A stretch of DNA of 64,000 nucleotides from an uncultured Coriobacteriaceae bacterium (GTDB taxonomy: Bacteria > Actinomycetota > Coriobacteriia > Coriobacteriales > Coriobacteriaceae): assembly GCA_949287085.1 (NCBI GenBank), contig CASEER010000001.1, positions 62,001 to 126,000 on the forward strand. The letters run 5' to 3'. This document shows positions 26,613 to 36,273 of the stretch, in pieces. Below the pieces are notes generated by a model. That model did no database searches, was not told the DNA's origin, and worked only from the letters and a program-made list of their open reading frames with translations. The position numbers were made by a program, and so were the translations under genes. Numbering within the stretch: position 1 is the stretch's first letter; the number at the start of each line of letters is the position of its first letter.

Positions 26613-27872
26613 TTACGCGTCGAGCGGCATGTAGGCGCCACCCTCGATGACCATGCCCATGGGCTGCTTGGAAACCTCACCGGTATCGGACCACGTTGCC
26701 TCCTCGCCGGCGGTAGTGAGGCCGGTGAAGGCGAAGTCGGAAGAGGTGAAGGTCTCGACAAGCGTGTCGCACAGGTCGGAGTAGTCCATATCGGGCGTAG
26801 CGCCGGCCGCCTCGATTGCCTGCTTGATGGCATAGATGCAGTCGTAGGCATCGGCGGCGAACTGGTTGGGGGTCTCGCCGTACTGCTCTTTGTACGTATC
26901 AACGAATGCCTTGGTTGCCTCGTCGGTCGCGGTGGCGACGAACGGGGTCAGCAACATGCAGCCCTCGGCGAGCGAGGTATCGAAGCCCTCAACAGTGAGC
27001 AGGCCGTCCATGCCGTCGACGCCGAACCATTTGGGCGCATAGCCCATCTGGTTGGCCTGCGTGAGGATGAGCGAGATCGGCGTGTAATAGATAGGCAGGA
27101 AGACCAGGTCGGCGCCGGCGTTCTTGGCGTCGTTGAGCTGGACGGAGAAGTCGGTCTGGTTGTCCTCGGTGAACGAGGTCTCGGAAACGATCTCGAGACC
27201 CAGCTCGGCAGCCTCTGCCTTGAAGCTGTTGTAGATGCCCGTGGAGTAGGTGTCGGAGATGTTGTAAATGATGGCGATCTTGGTACCGAGCGCCTGCTCC
27301 GAGATGTACTGCGCGGAGGCCGCGCCCTGGTTGGGGTCGGTAAAGCACATCTGGAAGACGTTCTCTTTGCGCGGGATGGAGATGTTGCCATCGGCATCGG
27401 GCTGGCCGCCGATGACGTCGGTCGAGGAGCCGGACGGGGTCAGCTGGAACATGTTGTCGCTGTTGGTCTCGGCCGAGACGGCGACGCAGGGCGTGGTGGT
27501 GACGGTGCCCATGAGAATCTGCATACCCCAGTCCTTGAGGTTGTTGTATGCATTCACGGAGCGCTCAGCATCGTTCTCGTCGTCCTGGAAGTTGAGCGCG
27601 AACTGGATGTCGCCGCCCTCGCCGTTGATCTCGTCGACAGCGATTTGAGCGCCGTTCTTAACAGCGACACCGTAGATGGCGGCAGCGCCGGTGGTGGGTC
27701 CGATGCCACCGATCTTAAAGGTGCCCGACGCGCTGGAACCCGAAGCGGAGCCCGAGCCACCATCGCCATTGGAGCAACCAGCAAGAATGCCCGCAAGGCC
27801 CAGGCCCGCCGTTCCTACTACAAAGCTCCGACGATTGACGGAAACGTTCTGCATGTTCTTAATCATAGACAT
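26613..27872 (-). CDS. livJ: Branched-chain amino-acid-binding lipoprotein LivJ/LivK
   Basis: Extracytoplasmic receptor of the liv importer. The 419-residue precursor has RRSFVVGT, a hydrophobic stretch and lipobox LAGC, then a Gly/Ser tether and a type I periplasmic-binding fold (GGIGPTTGAAAIYGVAVKNGAQIAVDEIN). The twin arginines suggest Tat export, as for the other binding protein of this window. The ATG at 27872 has AGAGGGG six nt upstream; the open frame beyond it is not supported. First gene of livJHMGF. Confidence 0.93.
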   Translation of the reverse strand: MSMIKNMQNVSVNRRSFVVGTAGLGLAGILAGCSNGDGGSGSASGSSASGTFKIGGIGPTTGAAAIYGVAVKNGAQIAVDEINGEGGDIQFALNFQDDENDAERSVNAYNNLKDWGMQILMGTVTTTPCVAVSAETNSDNMFQLTPSGSSTDVIGGQPDADGNISIPRKENVFQMCFTDPNQGAASAQYISEQALGTKIAIIYNISDTYSTGIYNSFKAEAAELGLEIVSETSFTEDNQTDFSVQLNDAKNAGADLVFLPIYYTPISLILTQANQMGYAPKWFGVDGMDGLLTVEGFDTSLAEGCMLLTPFVATATDEATKAFVDTYKEQYGETPNQFAADAYDCIYAIKQAIEAAGATPDMDYSDLCDTLVETFTSSDFAFTGLTTAGEEATWSDTGEVSKQPMGMVIEGGAYMPLDA

Positions 27873-28312
27873 GCGTGCCCCTCTCGTGACGCGCCGGTTA
27901 TCACCGGCTAGACCTACCTGCCGAGGGCACACGGCCCTTCGGCCGCCGACCGTGGCATATTGCCACGCCAGCACCGCCTGAAGCACTAGGCCATCAGGTG
28001 GTTCGTGCTAGAATACTCCGATTTTTCACAAAAGATAAGGCTGCCAAACTTTTTTAACCGCCGAGCATGCCGTCGGGAGCGCACCGGGCGCCCCGTTGCC
28101 CGCTGGACCTGCGGCTTTGCGGCACGCACACCAAAAATGGGCGTGTTACATCTGTGTTTCGCATGCATATGCGCAAACTCGGTAGAATAACAGGCAGATA
28201 TGGTCAAACGAACCGCACGTTGGTTCACCCGCACGCTGGGTCGCCCGCACGTTGGTTCACCCGACGCTGGACCCCGCGCCCGGCTGGCATCAACCAAACC
28301 AAAGGAGACGGC
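27873..28312. promoter_or_regulatory. Divergent control region between livJ and hom
   Basis: 440 nt without a gene. TAGAAT boxes at 28010-28015 and 28183-28188 are possible plus-strand -10 elements, the first giving a leader of nearly 300 nt for hom. An imperfect hairpin around 28120-28147 (CACGC/GCGTG) lies in that leader. Three 16-bp tandem units starting CCGCACG at 28213, 28229 and 28245 precede the hom ribosome site. I saw no T-box consensus or leader peptide. Confidence 0.4.
28213..28260. repeat. Three 16-bp tandem repeats upstream of hom
   Basis: Units 28213-28228 and 28245-28260 are identical (CCGCACGTTGGTTCAC) and the middle unit 28229-28244 differs at a few positions. A fourth partial unit follows. 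They could be a binding site array or simply slippage products. Confidence 0.75.
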
Positions 28313-29650
28313 ATGTCAAACACCACACGCACCGTGAACGTTGGACTCATTGGCCTGGGAACGGTAGGCGGCGGCGTTGCCCGGGTTATCGCGCGCCATC
28401 ACGACGAGTACCTACGCGCCTATGGTATTGACCTGCGCTTGGCCAAGGCAAGCGCCCTTGAGCCCGAGCGCGCGGCCGAGCTGGGCATTGCGCCCGAGGC
28501 CTTTACCACTGACTGGCACGAAGTGGTGGCCGACCCCGCCGTCGACATCGTCATCGAGCTCATTGGCGGCGAGCATCCCGCGACCGAGATCTTTGAGAGC
28601 GCCATCGCCGCGGGCAAGCACGTGGTCTCGGCCAACAAGGCGCTTCTGGGACGCCGCATCGACTACCTGGGCGACCTCGCCGCCAAGGCGGGCGTGCAGA
28701 TTCGCTGCGAGGCGGCGGCGGGCGGCGGCATCCCCATCGTCAACGCGCTTGAGCACGCACTCGTGGCAAACGGCATGCTCACCATCGCGGGCATCCTGAA
28801 CGGCACCACCAACTACATCCTCACGCGCATGACTAATGAGGGACTCGGCTACGAAGAGGTGCTCGCCGACGCGCAGCGCCTGGGCTACGCCGAGGCCGAC
28901 CCCACGGCCGACGTGGACGGCTTTGACGCTGCGAGCAAGGTGGCCATTCTCTCGTCCATCGCCTTCCACACGCGCGTGACCACCGACGATGTATATATGC
29001 AGGGCATCCGCAACATCTCCGCCGCCGATATCGAGCAGGCGCGCCAGATGGGCTACGCCATCAAGCTGCTGGGCATTGCGCGCATGACGCCCCAGGGCAT
29101 CGACGCGCGCGTGCACCCCACCATGATTCCGGCAAACCACATGCTTGCAAGCGTGTCCGGAGCCATGAACGCCGTGTTTGCCGTGGGCGACGCCGTGGGC
29201 GAGACCATGTTCTACGGCGCGGGCGCGGGTGCCTTCCCCACCGCGAGCGCCGTCGTGGGCGATGTGCTCGAGCTTGCCAACGGCATTGCCAGCGGGCTCG
29301 ACCTGGGTCCCGAGCCCGAGCCGTTCCCCCGCACCGTGCCCATTCGCCCCATCGACGACTTGGAGACACGCTACTACATCCGCCTGTCCGTGGCCGACCG
29401 CGCGGGCGCGCTCGCTCCGGTCGTTGCGGCGTTTGCTCAGGCGGGCATCTCCATCTCGGGCATCAACCAGCTGGAGAGCGACGGCTCCAACACCTGCTCG
29501 GTGGTGTTTCTCACCCATACCGCCTGCGAACGCGACGTCCAGGCCGTGTGTGCGGCGCTCGAGGCGCTCGACGAGGTGGAGCGCGTAGCGAGCGTGATTC
29601 GCATCGAGGATGCCGACGCTTGGAGCGAGGGCGCCGAGAAAAACGACTAG
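28313..29650 (+). CDS. hom: Homoserine dehydrogenase
   Basis: Reduces aspartate semialdehyde to homoserine with NAD(P)H, the branch point to threonine and methionine. The 445-residue protein has the N-terminal Rossmann motif GLIGLGTVGGGV, catalytic-domain segments (NALEHALVANGMLTIAGILNGTTNYIL, GYAEADPTADVDGFDAASK) and a C-terminal ACT domain (YYIRLSVADRAGALAPV) that allows feedback control, most often by threonine. The ATG at 28313 has AAAGGAG five nt upstream; the longer frame to 28067 is a non-coding extension. Confidence 0.95.
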   Translation: MSNTTRTVNVGLIGLGTVGGGVARVIARHHDEYLRAYGIDLRLAKASALEPERAAELGIAPEAFTTDWHEVVADPAVDIVIELIGGEHPATEIFESAIAAGKHVVSANKALLGRRIDYLGDLAAKAGVQIRCEAAAGGGIPIVNALEHALVANGMLTIAGILNGTTNYILTRMTNEGLGYEEVLADAQRLGYAEADPTADVDGFDAASKVAILSSIAFHTRVTTDDVYMQGIRNISAADIEQARQMGYAIKLLGIARMTPQGIDARVHPTMIPANHMLASVSGAMNAVFAVGDAVGETMFYGAGAGAFPTASAVVGDVLELANGIASGLDLGPEPEPFPRTVPIRPIDDLETRYYIRLSVADRAGALAPVVAAFAQAGISISGINQLESDGSNTCSVVFLTHTACERDVQAVCAALEALDEVERVASVIRIEDADAWSEGAEKND

Positions 29651-29688
29651 GTTTTGCCCTCCTGCAAGGTTGTCCGGCTGTTAGGTAA

Positions 29689-29818
29689 CCGACCAAGCCG
29701 GGTAACTCGGCTGCTGCTGCGCCGTCAGCGCGGGGGTCACTTGGTTGGAACCCCATCTTCGGGCGCATTTTACGTATATAGCAACGGATTCTCCGCTTTA
29801 AATACGTAAAATGCGCCC
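29689..29818 (+). ncRNA. Candidate structured leader upstream of purL
   Basis: A three-way junction can be drawn: closing stem 29689-29697 (CCGACCAAG) with 29740-29748 (9 pairs, one G-U), hairpin 29698-29710 (CCGGGTAACTCGG) and hairpin 29719-29731 (GCGC stem). GGGGT at 29733-29737 can also pair with ACCCC at 29750-29754, crossing the closing stem, so either a pseudoknot or an alternative fold forms. Immediately after lies a perfect 17-bp inverted repeat (29761-29777 / 29802-29818) with a small inner hairpin. The layout is like a riboswitch with expression platform, but it matches no class I recognise and could simply be the hom terminator region. Confidence 0.4.
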
Positions 29819-29927
29819 GAACTTTCTCGCCCAACAATGCACCCGCACGCACCTGCCGTATCATAAGGGCGGTATGCAGCCGCTCGGCAGGCCTTTGACG
29901 CCGAGCAGGATTCGAAGGGCAGGTTTC

Positions 29928-32900
29928 ATGGTCTCTCGCATCTATGTGGAGAAGAAGGCGGGCTTCGATGTCGAGGCGCAGCAGCTCAAAAGCGAGCTTA
30001 CGGAAATCCTTGGCATAACGGGTCTGACCGGCCTTCGCCTCATCAACCGCTATGACGTGGAAGGTGCGACGGAGGAGCTCTTCCGCTCGTGCATCCCCAC
30101 CGTGTTCAGCGAGCCGCAGGTCGACTACGCGTACGACGAACTGCCGGACGCTCCGAGCGCGGCGGCCGTGTTTGCCGTGGAGTTTTTGCCCGGTCAGTTT
30201 GACCAGCGCGCCGACTCCGCGAGCGAGTGCATCCAGCTCATCAGTCAAGGCGAGCGCCCCACGGTGCGCTCTGCCAAGGTCTATATCCTTGAGGGCGACC
30301 TCTCTGAAGACGATATCGCCGCCATCAAGCACTACGTGGTGAACCCCGTCGAGGCGCGCCTGGCTTCGCTCGACAAGCCGGCGACCCTTGCCACCGAGAC
30401 GCCCGACCCCCAGCCGGTTGAGGTGCTTGACGGCTTCCGCGAGCTCGACCAAGATGCGCTCGCTGCCTTTATTGAGGAGCGCGGGCTGGCCATGGACCTC
30501 GCCGACATCACCTTCTGCCAGGACTATTTTAAGGGTGAGGACCGTGACCCGAGCATCACCGAAATCCGCGTGATCGACACCTACTGGTCGGACCACTGCC
30601 GCCACACCACTTTTGGCACCGTGCTCGACGAGGTTGCGATCGACGACGCCGTGGTGCAGCAGGCCTTTGACCGCTATATGGAGATGCGCCACGAGCTGGG
30701 CCGCGACAGCAAGCCCGTGTGCCTCATGGACATGGGCACCATCGGCGCCAAGTATCTTAAGCACACGGGCCAGCTCACCGGCCTTGACGAGTCCGACGAG
30801 ATCAACGCCTGCACCGTCAAGGTGACCGTTGACGTGGACGGCGAGGACCAGGACTGGCTCTTCCTCTTTAAGAACGAGACCCACAACCACCCCACCGAGA
30901 TCGAGCCCTTTGGCGGCGCGGCCACCTGCATCGGCGGCGCCATTCGCGACCCGCTCTCGGGCCGCAGCTATGTGTACCAGGCCATGCGCGTGACCGGCGC
31001 GGCCGACCCCACGGTCCCCGTGAGCGAGACCATGGCGGGCAAGCTCCCCCAGCGCAAGCTCGTGACCACCGCGGCCGCCGGCTACTCCAGCTATGGCAAC
31101 CAGATCGGCCTGGCCACGGGGCAGGTTTGCGAGCTCTACCACCCGGGCTACGTGGCCAAGCGCATGGAGGTCGGTGCCGTGGTAGGCGCCACGCCGGCGG
31201 ACCACGTGCGCCGCGAGGAGCCGCAGCCCGGTGACAAGATCATCCTCTTGGGCGGGCGCACCGGCCGCGACGGCATTGGCGGCGCGACGGGCAGCTCCAA
31301 GGCGCATAACGTTGAGAGCATCGAGAAGGACGGCGCCGAGGTCCAGAAGGGCAACGCCCCCATGGAGCGCAAGCTGCAGCGCCTCTTCCGCCGCAAGGAC
31401 GCCTGCCGCCTTATCAAGCGCTGCAACGACTTTGGCGCGGGCGGCGTGAGCGTGGCCGTGGGCGAGCTGGCCGACGGCCTCTACATCGATCTTGACCAGG
31501 TCACCAAGAAGTACGAGGGCCTCGACGGCACCGAACTTGCCATCAGCGAGAGCCAGGAGCGCATGGCCGTGGCCGTGGCCGAGAACGACGTGGACGAATT
31601 TATGGACTACGCCCGCGAGGAGAATCTTGAGGCGACGGTCATCGCCGAGGTCACGCACGAGAAGCGCGTGCGCATGGCGTGGAACGGCGATGTGATCGTG
31701 GACCTTTCGCGCGCGTTCCTCGCCAGCAACGGAGCTCCCAAGCACCAGGCGGTGCATATCGAGCGCCGAAGCGTCTGGCAACCGGCTTGGGAGGGCGCAA
31801 CGCTCGCCGACCGCATGCACGCCCTGGTGACCGACCTCAACGTGTGCTCCAACAAGGGCCTTTCCGAGCGCTTTGACTCCACCATCGGCGCCGCGACCGT
31901 GCTCATGCCGTTTGGCGGCCGCACGCAGCTCACGCCGGCGCAGGCCATGGTGGCCAAGTTCCCCGTGGACGGCGAGACCACCACGGCGAGCGCGATGGCC
32001 TGGGGCTTTAACCCCTACCTCATGGAGGCCGACCAGTTTGCAGGCGCCTACCTCTCGGTGGTGGAGAGCGTGAGCCGCCTGGTGGCTGCGGGCTTCTCGC
32101 ACACGCGCGCCTACCTTTCGTTCCAGGAGTACTTCGAGCGCCTGCGCGACGTGCCCGAGCGCTGGGGCAAGCCTGCCGCGGCGGTGCTCGGCGCGCTCAT
32201 GGCCCAGATCGACCTAGGCGTAGGCGCCATCGGCGGCAAGGACTCCATGAGCGGTTCGTTTGAGGACCTGGACGTGCCGCCGACGCTCATCAGCTTCGCC
32301 GTCTCCACGGGCCGTGCCGACCACACCGTCTCGCCCGAGTTCAAGGACGCGGGGCACCGCGTGGTGATCGTGGAGCCCGCGACCTATGGCGCGGACTATC
32401 GCCCCGACGTGGCAGGCCTCATGGAGGGCTTTGCCTATGTTGAGAGCCTCATGGACGCCGGCGCGGTGCTTGCCGCCTCTACGCCGAGCTACGGCTGCGG
32501 GGCCGAAGCGCTCTTCAAGATGTGCCTGGGCAACCAGACCGGCCTCGCGCTCGATGAGCACGTGCCGGTGGAGCACCTCTTCCAGCCCTACTACGGCGCG
32601 TTCTTCCTTGAGCTTGCCGATGGCGCCGAGCTTCCCGCCCACAGCGACGCGCTCGCCGTGCACGAGGTGGGCACGACCACCGCAGCCTACGAGCTCGTCA
32701 TGGGCGGCGAGACGCTTGATATGGCCGAGTTGCAGGAAGCCTACGAGAGCGCGCTCGAGAGCGTGTTCCCCTATCGCAGCGCGGGCGACCCCGCGGGCGA
32801 GGCGGCGCCGGTCGAGACGGTCACGTACCGCTGTACCGACGAGAACCGCATCAAGACCGTGTACGGCGGCACCGCGTTTGCCAAGCCGCGCGTGATCATC

Positions 32901-33680
32901 CCCGTGTTCCCGGGCAACAATTGCGAATACGACAGCGCTCGTGCCTTCCGCGCCGCCGGTGCCGAAGCCGACACGTTTGTGATCAACAACCTCACGCCCG
33001 AGGCGGTGGCCGAGAGCACGCACGAGCTCGCCCGCCGCATCCGCGAGAGCCAGATCGTCATGATCCCCGGCGGCTTCTCGGGCGGCGACGAGCCCGACGG
33101 CTCGGCAAAGTTCATCACCGCGTTCTTCCGTGCGCCCGAGGTCACCGAGGCGGTGCGCGATCTGCTGCAGAACCGCGACGGCCTGATGCTGGGCATCTGC
33201 AACGGCTTCCAGGCGCTCGTGAAGCTCGGCCTCGTGCCCTACGGCGACATTGTTGAGGCCACGCCCGATGCGCCGACGCTCACCTTTAACACCATCGGCC
33301 GTCACCAGAGCCGCCTGGTGCGCACGCGCGTGGCGAGCGACCTTTCGCCCTGGCTCTCTGCGTGCGAGCCCGGCGAGGTCTACACCGTGGCCATCAGCCA
33401 TGGCGAGGGCCGCTTTGTTGCCAACGACGAGGTGCTCGGCCAGCTGCGCGAAGGCGGCCAGATTGCCACGCAGTACGTGGACGAGGCCGGCGCACCGTCG
33501 ATGGACCTGAGCGTGAACCCCAACGGGTCGGTGCTTGCCATCGAGGGCATCACGAGCCCCGACGGCCGCGTGTTTGGCAAGATGGGCCATGCGGAGCGTC
33601 GCGGCGAGAACCTCTACCGCAACGTCCCCGGCGAGAAGTTCATGCCGCTCTTTGAGTCCGGCGTGCAGTACTTCGCCTAA
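29928..33680 (+). CDS. purL: Phosphoribosylformylglycinamidine synthase, single-chain
   Basis: Converts formylglycinamide ribonucleotide, glutamine and ATP to the amidine in purine synthesis. The 1250-residue chain joins all parts that are separate (PurS, PurL, PurQ) in many Gram-positive bacteria: N-terminal PurS-like region, the synthase core (TYWSDHCRHTTF, FKNETHNHPTEIEPFGGAATCIGG, CNDFGAGGVSVAVGEL, a second AIR-synthase repeat with GGKDSMSGSF) and a C-terminal glutaminase with MIPGGFSGGDE, the nucleophile Cys in GICNGFQ and His in ISHGEGRF. The ATG at 29928 has an AGGGCAGG site and starts the conserved sequence MVSRIYVEKK; the longer frame runs through the upstream inverted repeat. No other pur genes are adjacent. 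Confidence 0.95.
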   Translation: MVSRIYVEKKAGFDVEAQQLKSELTEILGITGLTGLRLINRYDVEGATEELFRSCIPTVFSEPQVDYAYDELPDAPSAAAVFAVEFLPGQFDQRADSASECIQLISQGERPTVRSAKVYILEGDLSEDDIAAIKHYVVNPVEARLASLDKPATLATETPDPQPVEVLDGFRELDQDALAAFIEERGLAMDLADITFCQDYFKGEDRDPSITEIRVIDTYWSDHCRHTTFGTVLDEVAIDDAVVQQAFDRYMEMRHELGRDSKPVCLMDMGTIGAKYLKHTGQLTGLDESDEINACTVKVTVDVDGEDQDWLFLFKNETHNHPTEIEPFGGAATCIGGAIRDPLSGRSYVYQAMRVTGAADPTVPVSETMAGKLPQRKLVTTAAAGYSSYGNQIGLATGQVCELYHPGYVAKRMEVGAVVGATPADHVRREEPQPGDKIILLGGRTGRDGIGGATGSSKAHNVESIEKDGAEVQKGNAPMERKLQRLFRRKDACRLIKRCNDFGAGGVSVAVGELADGLYIDLDQVTKKYEGLDGTELAISESQERMAVAVAENDVDEFMDYAREENLEATVIAEVTHEKRVRMAWNGDVIVDLSRAFLASNGAPKHQAVHIERRSVWQPAWEGATLADRMHALVTDLNVCSNKGLSERFDSTIGAATVLMPFGGRTQLTPAQAMVAKFPVDGETTTASAMAWGFNPYLMEADQFAGAYLSVVESVSRLVAAGFSHTRAYLSFQEYFERLRDVPERWGKPAAAVLGALMAQIDLGVGAIGGKDSMSGSFEDLDVPPTLISFAVSTGRADHTVSPEFKDAGHRVVIVEPATYGADYRPDVAGLMEGFAYVESLMDAGAVLAASTPSYGCGAEALFKMCLGNQTGLALDEHVPVEHLFQPYYGAFFLELADGAELPAHSDALAVHEVGTTTAAYELVMGGETLDMAELQEAYESALESVFPYRSAGDPAGEAAPVETVTYRCTDENRIKTVYGGTAFAKPRVIIPVFPGNNCEYDSARAFRAAGAEADTFVINNLTPEAVAESTHELARRIRESQIVMIPGGFSGGDEPDGSAKFITAFFRAPEVTEAVRDLLQNRDGLMLGICNGFQALVKLGLVPYGDIVEATPDAPTLTFNTIGRHQSRLVRTRVASDLSPWLSACEPGEVYTVAISHGEGRFVANDEVLGQLREGGQIATQYVDEAGAPSMDLSVNPNGSVLAIEGITSPDGRVFGKMGHAERRGENLYRNVPGEKFMPLFESGVQYFA

Positions 33681-33705
33681 CAGCGCGGCTTCATAGCCCC
33701 TGTTC

Positions 33706-33740
33706 AACGGTCCCGTCCAGCTTGTGGCGGGACCGTTTTT
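33706..33740 (+). terminator. Intrinsic terminator of purL
   Basis: Stem AACGGTCCCG (33706-33715) pairs with CGGGACCGTT (33728-33737), followed by a T-run at 33736-33740, 26 nt after the purL stop. Good textbook form. Confidence 0.88.
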
Positions 33741-33968
33741 CTTGGTGCCGCGTTGCCGCTCTCGATTGCTGTCCGCCCGCCACACGGGCGGCGTGCACTT
33801 GAGCTGCGGAGGCGCAACCCTTCTATGCGAGACGGTGAAATCTCGATGTTTCATACCGCGCAGCACGGCTATGAAATTGACTCTGTTGCAGGAGCTGCGC
33901 TCGAGCGCAAGACGTTCACGCTGGTGTGGCTTGCATTATCATAGTTGGGACGAAAGGACGGTGGCCGC

Positions 33969-34892
33969 ATGACCGAGGCCGTAGCAGCACATGAATCGAC
34001 GGTTTCTATTGATCGCGCGCGGGCACGGGAGGCGTTTGCGCGCTATCTTGAGCCGTACGACCTTACCGACTCGCGCATTGCACTCAAGGCGGCGCATACC
34101 TACCGCGTTGCCGACCTGTGCGACCGGATTGCGCGCGCCTCGGGCTTTACCGACGCGGGCGCAGACCTCGCCTGGCTCTGCGGGTTGCTCCACGACATAG
34201 GCCGCTTTGAGCAACTGCGCCGATGGGGCACGTTTCGCGATCGCGCGTCGGCAAGCCACGCGGCCATCGGCGTTGATGTGCTCTTTACCGGCGCCGTCCA
34301 CGTAAACGACCCCGATTTTGCCAACGAGCCGGTAACGGATCAGGCCGCCCTTGCCCAGGACGCCGCATTTAGCGAGCACGCGCGGGCTGCGGGCTCAATC
34401 CGCGCGTTTTTGGACGACACCGCAGCCGATGACCTCATTCGCGCTGCCATCGTGCACCATAGCGACTTTAGCCTGCCCGACGGCCTCGACGTGCGCACGC
34501 ACGCCTTTTGTGACCTCGTGCGTGACGCCGACAAGGTCGACATCCTGCGTGTATCGTGCACGGACGACGTAGAAACCGTCGTGGGTGCCACCGAAGACGA
34601 GCTGCTAGCCGGCAGCGTCTCCCCCGCCGCGGAAAATGCCTTCTTTGCCCACCATACCGTGCGCTACAGCGACCAGTCCACGGCGGTCGACCACGTGGTG
34701 GGGCTCACGTGCTTTGCCTTTGAGCTGGCCTTTCCCGCGAGCCTTGAGATCATGGTCGAGCAGGGTTACCTCTTTGAGCTCTTTAGCAAACCGTTTGGCA
34801 TTGAGCGCCCCTACACCAACCGCGCCACGGCACGCTTGCTCTCCCGCATGGACGGCCACCTGCGCGCCTGGATTGACGAGCAACTCGACTAA
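33969..34892 (+). CDS. HD-domain phosphohydrolase
   Basis: A 307-residue cytoplasmic protein with an HD superfamily metal-dependent hydrolase domain: conserved His in KAAHTYRVADL, the HD pair in CGLLHDIGRFEQL, and a later Asp in VRDADKVDIL. Members act on nucleotides or phosphate esters; the exact substrate is not evident. The ATG at 33969 has AAAGGA about 10 nt upstream. It is monocistronic, with a purL terminator upstream and a hairpin downstream. Confidence 0.85.
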   Translation: MTEAVAAHESTVSIDRARAREAFARYLEPYDLTDSRIALKAAHTYRVADLCDRIARASGFTDAGADLAWLCGLLHDIGRFEQLRRWGTFRDRASASHAAIGVDVLFTGAVHVNDPDFANEPVTDQAALAQDAAFSEHARAAGSIRAFLDDTAADDLIRAAIVHHSDFSLPDGLDVRTHAFCDLVRDADKVDILRVSCTDDVETVVGATEDELLAGSVSPAAENAFFAHHTVRYSDQSTAVDHVVGLTCFAFELAFPASLEIMVEQGYLFELFSKPFGIERPYTNRATARLLSRMDGHLRAWIDEQLD

Positions 34893-34908
34893 CACGGCGG
34901 CTCGAAAA

Positions 34909-34965
34909 AGCCGGGCTTCTACGAACCGCAGGTAAAAGCCCGAAGAAGCCCGGTTTTGGTGAGCC
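34909..34965. terminator. Bidirectional terminator between HD and PfkB genes
   Basis: AAAGCCGGGCTTCT pairs with AGAAGCCCGGTTTT across a loop of about 23 nt, with A-rich and T-rich flanks on the two sides, lying between two convergent genes. Confidence 0.75.
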
Positions 34966-34993
34966 GCAAAGAGCAGCCAAACAGCCTTGCTCG

Positions 34994-35902
34994 TTAAAGC
35001 TGCGCGAGCAGGGCCTCGACCTCGGGCCGCGTGGCCAGCTGCATCGAAAACGCGCTCGCTGACCCCGTGCACACGCCCATCTTGAACGCCGCGTCATACG
35101 ACCCGCCGCTCTCCTGGAACCCGGCCACAAAGCCCGCGACCATCGAATCGCCGGCGCCCACCGAGTTCACCACGTGCCCCTGGGGAGCCGGAGCCTCGAC
35201 CACCGAGCCGTCCTCCGCCACGAGCACCGCGCCTTCGCCCGCCATCGACACGAGCACGTTGCGCGCACCTTGCTCCTGCAGTTTCTTTGCATAGGGAACC
35301 ACGCTTGCGCGCGTTGCGAGCTCCACGTTGAAAATCTCGCCAAGCTCGTGGTTGTTGGGCTTGATGAGGAAGGGATGGTACGGCAGCACGTTCACGAGCA
35401 GGTCGCGCGCGGCATCGACCACGGTCTCCACGCCACGGCCGGCAAGGCGCGCGAGGATGCGCTCGTAGATGTCCGCCGGCAATGCCGCCGGAACACTGCC
35501 CGAAATAACAAGCACGTCACCCGCTACCAGCGCGTCGAGCTTCTGATAGAGCGCCTCGACATCGGCATCGGTAATGGCGGGGCCCTGGCCGTTGATCTCG
35601 GTTTCCTCGCCATCTGCATTGATCTTCACGTTGATGCGGCTCATGCCCTGAGCAACCGAGATAAAGTCGGTCGCGATGCCGCGCTCCTGCAGGCGCCGCG
35701 CGATCTCGGCTCCGGTAAAGCCCGCCAGAAAACCGAGCGCCGTGCTTTTGTGACCCAGGTTCTTGAGCACGATGGACACGTTGATGCCCTTGCCGCCAGC
35801 GAGCATCTCCTCATGCGCGGTGCGATTGACCGCGCCGGGCGTGAGGTTGTTGACCTGGATGATATAGTCCAGGCATGGATTGAAAGTAACGGTATAAATC
35901 AT
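34994..35902 (-). CDS. 1-phosphofructokinase / tagatose-6-phosphate kinase (PfkB family)
   Basis: Phosphorylates a hexose phosphate, most likely fructose-1-phosphate. The 302-residue protein has the FruK/LacC N terminus TFNPCLDYI, the sugar-binding GGKGINVS, and the catalytic GAGDSMVAG near residue 245. The ATG at 35902 has AAAGGAAG upstream. No fructose PTS or DeoR-type regulator is adjacent, so the exact sugar stays open between fructose-1-phosphate and tagatose-6-phosphate. Confidence 0.9.
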   Translation of the reverse strand: MIYTVTFNPCLDYIIQVNNLTPGAVNRTAHEEMLAGGKGINVSIVLKNLGHKSTALGFLAGFTGAEIARRLQERGIATDFISVAQGMSRINVKINADGEETEINGQGPAITDADVEALYQKLDALVAGDVLVISGSVPAALPADIYERILARLAGRGVETVVDAARDLLVNVLPYHPFLIKPNNHELGEIFNVELATRASVVPYAKKLQEQGARNVLVSMAGEGAVLVAEDGSVVEAPAPQGHVVNSVGAGDSMVAGFVAGFQESGGSYDAAFKMGVCTGSASAFSMQLATRPEVEALLAQL

Positions 35903-36273
35903 GAGCGAGCTTCCTTTCGTTGCTCGATGGGAGCATGCGACATAGCCGGACGCGCCCCGGAGCAGGACCTGTCAAGCGATGCGCTCCACTGGTTGTCCTG
36001 TTCGCGCGGGCCGCGCGCCGCTGGCTGCCCTGTTCGCACGGCCCCATTACCCCGCGTCGCAGCTCGAGCGCCGCTCAAAAGTGCTGCGCCCTGCTCTCTT
36101 TTTGCATATACTACACGCATCATGGGCCGTACATGCTCAAAATCGACCGCAATCGTTAACGCAGTGGGCAATCAAATGATGGAGGGGCGCGGAGCGGACC
36201 TCAGACGCTACCATAGATGGAACACAAGCGGGCGCGTTCCCAAGTAGGAGCCGCCCCGTCGAAGGGAGCCACT
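35903..36273. other. Divergent intergenic region between PfkB kinase and cyclase genes
   Basis: 371 nt without a gene. Two loose copies of a CTGTTCGC-GGCC segment lie at about 35990-36050. TATACT at about 36105-36110 downstream of a T-rich stretch may be a plus-strand promoter. Nothing else is seen. Confidence 0.35.

Noticed and set aside
28016-28312. T-box or threonine leader peptide before hom
   Set aside because: No T-box consensus and no short frame rich in Thr or Ile codons was found.
29689-29818. Known purine or ZTP riboswitch before purL
   Set aside because: The conserved loop sequences of those classes are not present; kept only as an unclassified structure.
29511-32102. 863-codon minus-strand frame over hom and purL
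   Set aside because: Shadow of two certain genes; no ribosome site or recognisable domain.
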